A DNA stretch of 5,445 bases from an uncultured Marmoricola sp. (GTDB lineage: Bacteria; Actinomycetota; Actinomycetes; Propionibacteriales; Nocardioidaceae): positions 1 through 5,445 of the forward strand of contig CALMMO010000113.1 of the NCBI GenBank assembly GCA_937868455.1, read 5' to 3'. Shown one piece after another: positions 1 to 5,352 of the stretch (position 1 is the first letter of the stretch; every line of letters begins with the position of its first letter). Made by a program: the position numbers and the translations under genes. The notes beneath the pieces were generated by a model. It was not told where the DNA came from. It was given only the letters and a program-made list of their open reading frames with translations, and ran no database searches.

Positions 1-168
1 CCAGGAGCTGAAGGCTTCGACTTTGATCGAACTGGTGACCTCTGGGTGGTCAGTGAGACCACCGCGCTCGGCGTCGGGGGTCGTCGAGGCAGGCCGCTTG
101 TGCCTAGTCTCGTCCGATTCGATTACTCACGTCTGGTGACCGGGGCTCGCTCCCGCTGCATGCACTAG
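1..168 (+). CDS. C-terminal fragment of a secreted beta-propeller-like protein, paralogue of the next gene
   Basis: Frame 1 is open from the window edge to a TAG at 166-168, giving 55 residues; the start lies outside the window. The visible part contains PGAEGFDFDRTGDLWVVSET, then TTAL, and after a short Gly/Arg-rich insertion PLVPSLVRFD, ending in a Cys three residues from the C-terminus (RCMH). The same order (PGAEG.AFDR.G..W..SETTAL, PLVPSLVRFD, Cys near the end) occurs at residues 290-338 of the protein encoded at 324-1346, so the two are tandem paralogues. The pattern of a hydrophobic strand, a D-x-x-G turn and a W-containing strand suits one blade of an NHL/SMP-30-like propeller. Function is unknown. 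By analogy with its neighbour it is probably exported, but its N-terminus is not visible. Confidence 0.8.
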   Translation, partial: PGAEGFDFDRTGDLWVVSETTALGVGGRRGRPLVPSLVRFDYSRLVTGARSRCMH

Positions 169-170
169 TA

Positions 171-200
171 CGCAACTCCCACTCCAATCTTGGTGTTGCA
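171..200 (+). terminator. Weak hairpin after the first propeller gene
   Basis: Just downstream of the TAG at 166-168, GCAA (172-175) can pair with TTGC (196-199), and inside it CCAA with TTGG around a two-base loop, separated by an internal loop. There is no T-tract, so it may be a weak terminator or nothing at all. The rest of 169-323 holds no gene. It also contains a 9-base direct repeat CTCCCACTC at 176-184 and 211-219 of unknown meaning. Confidence 0.2.
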
Positions 201-286
201 GCGCCGAGAGCTCCCACTCGCACCGGTTGATGAGCCGCGTGTTCTCTGCATACGCCCGAGAGGCGGTTCCCTCACCACTAGGTCCG

Positions 287-292
287 TACGAT
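287..292 (+). promoter_or_regulatory. Possible -10 box and ribosome binding site for the lipoprotein gene
   Basis: TACGAT at 287-292 resembles a sigma70-type -10 element, but no convincing -35 lies 16-18 bases upstream. A small hairpin CCGAG (294-298) / CTCGG (306-310) follows. A clear Shine-Dalgarno GGAGG lies at 315-319, four bases before the GTG at 324, and supports that start. The promoter itself is weakly supported. Confidence 0.25.
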
Positions 293-323
293 TCCGAGAA
301 GGCAACTCGGGAGTGGAGGTCTT

Positions 324-1346
324 GTGAGGGGCAGATTGGCGGCGGGGTTGGTGGCGCTCTTAGTGATGACGGCCTGCGCTCATGCACCAGAGACCGCCTC
401 GCCTAGTCCCAGGCACAGCGAAGCTTCGACGGCGGCACCGAGTCGGCTCGCGTGTCATCGGCCAACTTTGCGCACAACGCGCGGTCGCCGCCCAGCAATC
501 ACTCAGCGCTATCTGCGCACCTATGCCAACGATCATTTCGCGTGCGTAGCTATGTGGGTGCCGCGACTCGATGAGGGGTTTGTTCCTCAAGGCCTTGCAC
601 TTGATGGACACACTGCGTGGATCAGTGGGCATACCTGGGACCGAGAGCTACGTCATGACAGTTGCCAAGTGATGCAGGTCGACCTGCGCTCAGGGAAGCT
701 CTTGAAGTTCACCCCGAGAGTCAGGGGATCGGTTGGCAGGCTGCGTCCGGTCGTTTGCCGTCACGGCGGCGCGCTGGCATTGACCAAGGATGGCGTCTGG
801 CTTATTGAGACGGCGCGGATCTGGTTGCTCGATCCTCGTCGGATCGGAAAGGCGGACCAAATTAAGCGTGCCTGGCGGGTCATCAAGCCTGCGAAGGGTT
901 CTGTTGGGGCGATCAATGGCGACCACCTTGTCTTGGGCGGCTTCACAAACGTATCGAAAGCACGCATTGATTGGTTTAGCTTGACTGATCTGTTGACGCC
1001 TGGACGCGTGGAACTACGTCCGAGGGAAAGGGAGCTTGAGGGCCCTGGTTATGTCACAGCCCTCAAGAGTCAGCCGGCCCCCAGCAAGATGCAAGGGCTG
1101 CAGTTTGACCCCCGTGGCAAGTTGGTGGTCGTTCGCTCGAGTCCCAAATGTGGGGAGATGCGGGTTGGCTCCGCGAAGTGGGCGTTCTTGCCTGGGGCCG
1201 AGGGGGTCGCATTCGACCGTAAGGGCCATGTGTGGGCGTTGAGTGAGACCACAGCGTTGCGTCCCACTATCCCGTTAGTGCCCAGCCTGGTTAGGTTCGA
1301 CTCTGCGCTGACTGAGCGAGGTGTCCAGCCGCAATGCCTGCCATAG
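324..1346 (+). CDS. Putative exported lipoprotein with beta-propeller-like repeats, function unknown
   Basis: This 340-residue protein starts at GTG, chosen because GGAGG sits four bases upstream and the N-terminus is then a proper signal peptide: MRGR, a hydrophobic stretch at residues 5-17, then MTAC with Cys18 as a possible lipidation site. The lipobox is imperfect (Met at -3), so cleavage by signal peptidase I is an alternative. Residues 19-45 are a Ser/Thr/Ala/Pro-rich linker. From about residue 85 come repeated strand-turn-strand units typical of a propeller: VPQGLALDG..AWISG (87-102), GGALALTKDGVWLIE (148-162), GAINGDHLVLGGF (195-207), MQGLQFDPRGKLVVV (256-270) and GAEGVAFDRKGHVWALSE (291-308). 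Seven cysteines (18, 44, 74, 114, 145, 276, 338) leave room for disulfides outside the cell. No catalytic motif is recognisable. The gene is a tandem paralogue of the fragment upstream and converges on arsC; nothing ties it to arsenic. Confidence 0.85.
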   Translation: MRGRLAAGLVALLVMTACAHAPETASPSPRHSEASTAAPSRLACHRPTLRTTRGRRPAITQRYLRTYANDHFACVAMWVPRLDEGFVPQGLALDGHTAWISGHTWDRELRHDSCQVMQVDLRSGKLLKFTPRVRGSVGRLRPVVCRHGGALALTKDGVWLIETARIWLLDPRRIGKADQIKRAWRVIKPAKGSVGAINGDHLVLGGFTNVSKARIDWFSLTDLLTPGRVELRPRERELEGPGYVTALKSQPAPSKMQGLQFDPRGKLVVVRSSPKCGEMRVGSAKWAFLPGAEGVAFDRKGHVWALSETTALRPTIPLVPSLVRFDSALTERGVQPQCLP

Positions 1347-1368
1347 GACCTGGTCTTTAGACCAGGTC
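1347..1368. terminator. Perfect inverted repeat between convergent lipoprotein gene and arsC
   Basis: GACCTGGTCT (1347-1356) and AGACCAGGTC (1359-1368) are perfect reverse complements separated by TT, so a 9-10 bp hairpin can form in transcripts from either strand. It starts directly after the TAG of the lipoprotein gene. The arsC stop (TAA, + coordinates 1357-1359) lies in the loop and first stem bases. No T-tract follows on either side, so it is not a classical intrinsic terminator. Its position between convergent genes makes a bidirectional terminator the best reading. Confidence 0.6.
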
Positions 1369-1764
1369 GACACCAAGGCTTGAGATGAGTTCAATGACCC
1401 GGCCGCGGATTTCGTCGCGGATGGGGCGCACGGCTTCCACGCCTTGACCGGCCGGGTCTTCTAGCACCCAGTCTTCATATCTCTTGCCGGGGAAGAACGG
1501 GCAGGTGTCGCCGCAGCCCATGGTGATGACCACATCTGATGCCACGACGGCCTCGTCAGTGAGGAGTTTGGGAACCTCGGCTGAGATGTCGATCCCGTGC
1601 TCCAGCATGGCCTCGCGCACGGCTGGGTTGATTGATTCGGCCGGCGCCGATCCCGCCGAGCGCACCTCGATCGCGCCGCCGGAGAGGTGATGGGTGTACG
1701 CCGCAGCCATTTGCGAGCGCCCGGCGTTGTGTACGCACACGTAGAGCACCGAAGGTTTGGTCAT
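1357..1764 (-). CDS. arsC: Arsenate reductase, low-molecular-weight phosphatase type
   Basis: This 135-residue cytoplasmic enzyme reduces As(V) to As(III), the form that Acr3 exports and ArsM methylates. The N-terminus VLYVCVHNAGRSQMAAA contains the P-loop C-x5-R-S (Cys10 nucleophile, Arg16, Ser17) of the LMW-PTP/ArsC fold. Asp103-Pro104 (LEDPAG) matches the general-acid DP motif. MGCGDTCPFFPGKRYEDW (82-99) is a typical ArsC signature; its Cys84 and Cys88 could be resolving cysteines. The reductant, thioredoxin or mycothiol/mycoredoxin, cannot be told from sequence; mycothiol would fit an actinobacterium. Length is normal for the family. AAGGGA (+ 1773-1778) lies 8 bases before the ATG. The gene starts 2 bases after the acr3 stop and is last in the operon. 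Identity is very likely. Confidence 0.95.
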   Translation of the reverse strand: MTKPSVLYVCVHNAGRSQMAAAYTHHLSGGAIEVRSAGSAPAESINPAVREAMLEHGIDISAEVPKLLTDEAVVASDVVITMGCGDTCPFFPGKRYEDWVLEDPAGQGVEAVRPIRDEIRGRVIELISSLGVDLV

Positions 1765-1766
1765 CT

Positions 1767-2843
1767 CTAGTTTCCCTTCACAAAGTTGGTTGGTTGGTGC
1801 GGATAGCGGTCTCTGAGCGCGAGGCTGACGTACACCAATCCCACCAGCACAGGGACCTCAATCAGGGGTCCCACAACTCCAGCGAGGGCCTGCCCGCTGG
1901 TGACCCCGAAGGTGGCGATGGCCACTGCGATAGCCAATTCGAAGTTGTTGCCGGCCGCGGTGAAGGCCAGCGTCGTGGTGCGTTCGTAGGTCATCTTGGT
2001 CGCTTTGCCGAGCAGGTAACCCCCGCCCCACATGATGGCGAAGTACGCCAATAGCGGGAGGGCGATCCGGGCTACGTCGAGCGGACGCGAGGTGATCTGG
2101 TCACCTTGCAGGGCGAAGAGTACGACGATGGTGAACAGCAAACCGTAAAGCGCCCACGGACCGATGCGGGGCAAGAACGACCCCTCATAACGTTCGCGAC
2201 CCCAGGCACGCTCACCCAGTTTCCGCGAGAGGTACCCGGCAAGCAGTGGGATGCCCAAGAAGATCAACACAGACTTGGCGATCTGCCAGGTGGAGACCTC
2301 GAGGCCTGATTGGTTGAGTCCCAGCCAGCCCGGCAGCACTGAGAGGTAGAACCAGCCGAGCCCAGCGAAGGCGATGACTTGGAAGATGGAGTTCAGTGCC
2401 ACCAGAACGGCTGCAGCCTCGCGGTCACCGCAGGCAAGGTCGTTCCAGATGATGACCATGGCGATGCATCGAGCCAGGCCGACGATGATCAGACCGGTGC
2501 GGTATTCGGGCAGGTCGGGCAAAAGGATCCACGCCAGCGCGAACATCAGCGCGGGCCCAACCAGCCAGTTGAGGATCAGCGAAGCAACCATGAGGGTGCG
2601 GTCACCCGTGACTGAGTCGAGTCGGTCGTATCTGACTTTGGCCAAAACTGGGTACATCATCACCAGGAGCCCAATGGCGATCGGTAACGAGACTCCGTCG
2701 ACTTCGACAGCCGCCAAGGCGTTGCTCAAGCCGGGCACGAACCGGCCAATCAGCAGCCCAGCAACCATGGCTAAGCCGATCCACACCGGAAGAAGTCGGT
2801 CGAGTGTGGAGAGTCGTGCGCTGACAGGTGCGTGGTTGCTCAT
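1767..2843 (-). CDS. acr3: Arsenite efflux permease, ACR3 family
   Basis: This 358-residue inner-membrane protein extrudes arsenite, probably using the proton gradient as known for ACR3. It has about ten hydrophobic helices, between residues 16 and 343. Family hallmarks are GLARCIAMVIIWNDLACGD (122-140), containing the conserved cysteine (Cys126) required in studied Acr3 proteins, and FTAAGNNFELAIAVA (294-308) with the conserved Glu303; GPLIEVPVLVGLVYV (325-339) is also typical. These identify ACR3 (BASS-like fold) rather than the unrelated ArsB permease, although many annotations use the name arsB. The ATG at 2843 overlaps the arsM stop (ATGA), and AGGA lies 7 bases upstream inside arsM, so translation is probably coupled. 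Length is ordinary and the gene appears intact. Confidence 0.95.
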   Translation of the reverse strand: MSNHAPVSARLSTLDRLLPVWIGLAMVAGLLIGRFVPGLSNALAAVEVDGVSLPIAIGLLVMMYPVLAKVRYDRLDSVTGDRTLMVASLILNWLVGPALMFALAWILLPDLPEYRTGLIIVGLARCIAMVIIWNDLACGDREAAAVLVALNSIFQVIAFAGLGWFYLSVLPGWLGLNQSGLEVSTWQIAKSVLIFLGIPLLAGYLSRKLGERAWGRERYEGSFLPRIGPWALYGLLFTIVVLFALQGDQITSRPLDVARIALPLLAYFAIMWGGGYLLGKATKMTYERTTTLAFTAAGNNFELAIAVAIATFGVTSGQALAGVVGPLIEVPVLVGLVYVSLALRDRYPHQPTNFVKGN

Positions 2844-3694
2844 AGCGGTTTCCTAGCACGGATGAAGGCGCTCGCGAAGGCGCCATCGAGAGCCTGGATC
2901 GCCTCGGCCAAGGTCATGTCGCTTGGGAGTTGAGCGGGATCGATGTATTCGCTCATGGCCTCCAACTCCGCTCGGTCGTAGCTGCGGGTGACCTCGGTTG
3001 AGGCATCAAGAAAGCCCGCTGAGTGGAGTTTTGCGACGTAGGCAACGTCGCGCAGCGCCCCAGAAATGCACCCGGTCCATAGCGAGACGACCTTGGTGAG
3101 TTCGGTCGGGATGTCGCGCAAGAGCACAATGTCGGAGACTGCGAATCGTCCGCCCGGACGCAGCACCCGGTATGCCTCTGCGAGGACCGCGTCTTTGTCG
3201 TGGCTGAGGTTGATGACGCAGTTGGAGATCACGACATCGACGCTGGAGTCGGCCATGGGGATGTCTTCGATTGAGCCCACCATGAACTCTGCGTTGGTGA
3301 CTCCCGCCTCGGCCTGGTGCTTCTGGGCGAGTTGGTGCATTTCAGGGGTCATGTCGAGGCCGTAGGCGATGCCACCAGGGGCGATCCGGCGTGCCGAGAG
3401 CAGTACGTCGAGGCCACCCCCAGAGCCCAAGTCGAGCACATGCTCACCAGGCTGCAATTCGATCAGGGCGGTGGGGTTGCCACAGCCCAATGACGCGGCG
3501 AGTGCGCCGTCAAAGGGGGTCTGGTCCTCGTCGTACAAGTTTGAGGTGATGGGGTCGATCGAGAGGGGCGCGCTGCTTTGGCCGCAACCCGAGGTGCCAC
3601 CGCAGCATGAGGTGGTGTTGGTGGTCAGGGCCAGCCGAGCCGCTTCGGCGTACCTCTCTCGCACGGCTTGGCTTAGAGATGAGTCCGCGGTCAT
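2840..3694 (-). CDS. arsM: Arsenite S-adenosylmethionine methyltransferase
   Basis: This enzyme transfers methyl groups from S-adenosylmethionine to As(III), giving methylated and eventually volatile arsenicals. From the chosen ATG it has 284 residues. The class I methyltransferase motif I, VLDLGSGGGLDVLLSARR, starts near residue 86, followed by the acidic motif GLDMTPEM. Three cysteines match the As(III)-binding set of ArsM: LGCGNP (Cys71), ISNCVINLS (Cys159) and WTGCISGAL (Cys209). An N-terminal CC..C cluster (Cys30, 31, 37) and DPITSNLY are also typical. The start at 3694 is preferred because AAGGA (+ 3703-3707) sits 8 bases upstream. An in-frame ATG seven codons earlier (3715) lacks a ribosome binding site and would place that AAGGA inside the gene. 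It is the first gene of the leftward operon and overlaps acr3 by 4 bases. Confidence 0.93.
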   Translation of the reverse strand: MTADSSLSQAVRERYAEAARLALTTNTTSCCGGTSGCGQSSAPLSIDPITSNLYDEDQTPFDGALAASLGCGNPTALIELQPGEHVLDLGSGGGLDVLLSARRIAPGGIAYGLDMTPEMHQLAQKHQAEAGVTNAEFMVGSIEDIPMADSSVDVVISNCVINLSHDKDAVLAEAYRVLRPGGRFAVSDIVLLRDIPTELTKVVSLWTGCISGALRDVAYVAKLHSAGFLDASTEVTRSYDRAELEAMSEYIDPAQLPSDMTLAEAIQALDGAFASAFIRARKPL

Positions 3695-3702
3695 CGATCG
3701 AA

Positions 3703-3707
3703 TCCTT
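3703..3707 (-). promoter_or_regulatory. Ribosome binding site deciding the arsM start
   Basis: On the minus strand AAGGA lies 8 bases before the ATG at 3694. The upstream in-frame ATG at 3715 is preceded by AT-rich sequence with no purine-rich site. This favours the shorter ArsM. Confidence 0.6.
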
Positions 3708-3734
3708 ATCTTCATAACTATCGAATTAAGCCCA

Positions 3735-3764
3735 ACTCTGGCCCACTGCTTTGATAAATGTCAA
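3735..3764 (-). promoter_or_regulatory. Putative promoter of the arsM-acr3-arsC operon
   Basis: On the minus strand TTGACA (3764-3759) is a perfect sigma70-type -35 box. CAGAGT (3740-3735) is a weak -10 at an 18-base spacing, keeping the important A2 and T6. Transcription would start near 3728, leaving a leader of roughly 30 bases that includes the arsM ribosome binding site. The -35 box is one half of the ArsR operator candidate, which gives a simple repression mechanism. The -10 is the weak point of the assignment. Confidence 0.4.
3751..3764. promoter_or_regulatory. Candidate ArsR operator in the divergent arsR/arsM region
   Basis: TTGATA (3751-3756), AA, TGTCAA (3759-3764) form a 14-base palindrome with one mismatched position (TTGATA against TTGACA). 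ArsR/SmtB repressors usually bind AT-rich dyads with TTGA/TCAA-type half-sites. It lies 9 bases before the arsR ATG and on the -35 box of the opposing operon, so one bound dimer could control both directions. Identification is by pattern and position only. Confidence 0.5.
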
Positions 3765-3773
3765 GATAGGCCA

Positions 3774-4118
3774 ATGGAGATCTTGGAATCAGCGCCAAAG
3801 GAACGAGCGGTGATGTGCTGCGGCCTGGCCACGACTCCAGTGACCAGCCTTGACGCGGCTCGTTTAGCTCCGATGTTTAAGGCCCTGGGCGACCCGGTGC
3901 GACTCCAGATGGCCTCGATGATCGCGGCGCGCCCCGAACTCTGCGTGTGCGAGCTGACCCCGGCGTTTGAGCTGTCGTCGGGGACGATCTCCCATCACCT
4001 TAAGACGTTGCGCGAGGCTGGACTGGTTGAGTGCGAACGCCGAGGAACATTCGTCTTCTATTGGATCAACCCCGAGGCCCTGCAGGCACTCTCGGCCCTG
4101 TTGAGTGTGGAGGCCTGA
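3774..4118 (+). CDS. arsR: Arsenic-responsive transcriptional repressor, ArsR/SmtB family
   Basis: From the ATG at 3774 this is a 114-residue winged-helix repressor that should leave its operator when As(III) binds. The family core is clear: LAPMFKALGDPVRLQMASMI (31-50), ELCVCELTPAF (56-66), recognition helix SSGTISHHLKTLREAGLV (69-85, approximately) and the beta-wing ERRGTFVFYWI (88-98). Cys15-Cys16 and Cys57/Cys59 match the arrangement known for the C. glutamicum ArsR sensor site (Cys15, Cys16, Cys55), while CVC is also where E. coli ArsR has its sensor cysteines. This match argues for the 3774 start, although only a weak AGG precedes it. A better AAGGA (3798-3802) would serve a GTG at 3810 or ATG at 3813, giving about 102 residues that still keep both cysteines. 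The gene is divergent from arsM. Confidence 0.93.
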   Translation: MEILESAPKERAVMCCGLATTPVTSLDAARLAPMFKALGDPVRLQMASMIAARPELCVCELTPAFELSSGTISHHLKTLREAGLVECERRGTFVFYWINPEALQALSALLSVEA

Positions 4119-4120
4119 GA

Positions 4121-4145
4121 GGTTCAGGGCGGTCGAACCCTGACC
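4121..4145 (+). terminator. Bulged hairpin just downstream of arsR
   Basis: TCAGGG (4124-4129) pairs with CCCTGA (4138-4143) around an 8-base loop, and GG (4121-4122) with CC (4144-4145) leaving one bulged T. It begins two bases after the arsR TGA, the right place for a terminator, but no T-tract follows. Confidence 0.35.
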
Positions 4146-4302
4146 GTGAGCAAGAGGTTCGCATAGACCCTTGGTCTCCGGTGACGACAAACACCGCCAC
4201 AGAAGGATCGAGTGCGGCGGCGTAGAGGCGAAAGTCCGATCTTGCCCACGCATTCTTTGGGCGCTGCTTCCACATTGGGTTGTGCATGGTGCAATAACCC
4301 CT
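4146..4302 (+). other. Intergenic stretch with two small hairpins, no gene seen
   Basis: Between the arsR hairpin and the membrane-protein gene are two adjacent small dyads: AGACC (4165-4169) / GGTCT (4173-4177) and CGGTG (4179-4183) / CACCG (4192-4196). No credible -35/-10 pair is seen. CAATAA at 4292-4297 ends five bases before the ATG at 4303, where no Shine-Dalgarno is present, so a leaderless transcript is conceivable but unproven. Confidence 0.3.
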
Positions 4303-5262
4303 ATGAGTTCGACCCCCGAGCATCCCCGCCCCCGCCAAGTCACGACCGCTTCTTGGCTAGCTAGTGGCGCCAGTGGCGCGATGGCGATCTCGGCGGCAAC
4401 CACCATGGCCGGGCTGGGGACTCTTGCCATGCAGGAGCGGATCGAGGCATTCATCACCGAACTCGGACTCCAGGTCGCCCCAGCACAGGTCTTGCCCTGG
4501 ATCCGCATCGGTCTCTATGTCGCAGGTGTCGCCGGAGCGATCGGGTTCGTCACCGGCATTTTTGCGGCGAAACGCGATCGGGCTTCGCGAATTGTGCTCT
4601 CCATTTCCTCGGTTGTGGTGTTCGTCGCAGGCTTCTTTATGAGCCCGTTCTTCGCCATGCTCGCGGTCTTTGGCGTGATGATGATGTGGAGTGCCCCGGC
4701 CAACGACTGGTTCGCCGGCCGGGCTCCGGCCCCAGCCCCCCAACCGGTCGAGCGACCTCAGGTGGCCAACTCCGCGGCCACCTCGTCTTCGTTGGCAGGA
4801 TCCGAACCAACAGGACCCCAGACCGTTCGATCCCAGCAGGTTCGATACCAGCCAAGTCGTCAGACCCACATGGCCAGCTTGACGACCATCGTCTTCTCCA
4901 CAGCCGTCTTTTTGTGGATATGCATGGCCATCGTGAGTTCGTTGACCGTCCAATCCGACAAGCTCCGTGAGCGCTTCGATGCTGACCCCCGCTTTGAAGC
5001 TGCGGGGTTGACTTTCGAGGGTTTCCAAGCGGTCATGGTGGTGATGCTGATCGTCGGGGCATTGTGGGCTATTGGCGCCGTCGTACTCGGGGTGCTGGTG
5101 CTTCGGGGGGTCGAATGGGCACGCATTGCCCTGCTCATCTCGGCCTCGACGGCTGGGGTCATGGCTCTTCTGGCCACTCTCGCATCGCCAGTGTTCTTGG
5201 TCCTGGTCGCCGCCTGCGCCCTCACGATCTGGCTGCTGGTGGCTCCACCCAAGACCAACTGA
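4303..5262 (+). CDS. Multi-spanning membrane protein with two similar halves, function unknown
   Basis: The ATG at 4303 gives 319 residues. The frame stays open upstream to about 4171, but that extension is not membrane-like and has no ribosome binding site. Each half shows a first hydrophobic helix (about 17-40 and 192-215), a polar acidic stretch of about 30 residues (MQERIEAFITELGLQV; DKLRERFDADPRFEAAGL), then three further helices to about 129 and 313. Similar segments are GAIGFVTGIFAAKRDRASRI (78-97) and GAIGAVVLGVLVLRGVEWAR (258-274 region), each followed by a hydrophobic Ser/Ala-rich helix. Residues 130-190 form a Pro/Ala/Ser/Gln-rich linker. This suggests a duplicated four-helix module; similar four-helix proteins with low-complexity tails are common in actinobacteria and uncharacterised. 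No enzymatic or transporter motif is seen, and no link with arsenic beyond proximity. Confidence 0.8.
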   Translation: MSSTPEHPRPRQVTTASWLASGASGAMAISAATTMAGLGTLAMQERIEAFITELGLQVAPAQVLPWIRIGLYVAGVAGAIGFVTGIFAAKRDRASRIVLSISSVVVFVAGFFMSPFFAMLAVFGVMMMWSAPANDWFAGRAPAPAPQPVERPQVANSAATSSSLAGSEPTGPQTVRSQQVRYQPSRQTHMASLTTIVFSTAVFLWICMAIVSSLTVQSDKLRERFDADPRFEAAGLTFEGFQAVMVVMLIVGALWAIGAVVLGVLVLRGVEWARIALLISASTAGVMALLATLASPVFLVLVAACALTIWLLVAPPKTN

Positions 5263-5352
5263 GCGGTCATTGATGCTGTGAATCTCCAAGGTCAAACATG
5301 CCACTTGTTGCTAAGATCGCCTCGCTAAGGGGTACTGCCCCCTGAGAAGTGG

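Noticed and set aside
127..387. Minus-strand 86-codon open frame over the intergenic region before the lipoprotein gene
   Set aside because: It overlaps the ends of both propeller genes in antisense, has a Pro/Ser-rich composition and no supporting ribosome binding site.
2374..2856. Plus-strand 160-codon open frame
   Set aside because: It lies wholly opposite acr3, which has unmistakable ACR3 motifs. The product has no domain and looks like an antisense translation.
3369..3773. Upstream extension of the arsR frame through the divergent promoter into arsM
   Set aside because: It would run antisense through arsM and across the operator. The ArsR family length and the Cys15-Cys16 position fit the 3774 start.
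4171..4302. TTG-initiated 44-residue extension of the membrane protein
   Set aside because: There is no ribosome binding site at a usable distance, the residues are polar and Arg/Cys-rich, and the segment covers hairpin-forming intergenic sequence. The ATG at 4303 gives a normal N-terminus.
3864..4508. Minus-strand 214-codon open frame spanning arsR and the following gene
   Set aside because: It crosses the arsR coding region, its hairpin and the next gene start, with no ribosome binding site or motif.
4357..5304. A 315-codon minus-strand open frame opposite the membrane protein
   Set aside because: Its product is rich in Asp, Gly, His, Arg and Gln with no hydrophobic core or known motif. 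It is the expected antisense shadow of a high-GC hydrophobic gene.
5312..5317. TAAGAT as a -10 box reading into the right-hand segment
   Set aside because: No acceptable -35 lies 16-18 bases upstream and no gene start follows before the hairpin at 5353-5387.
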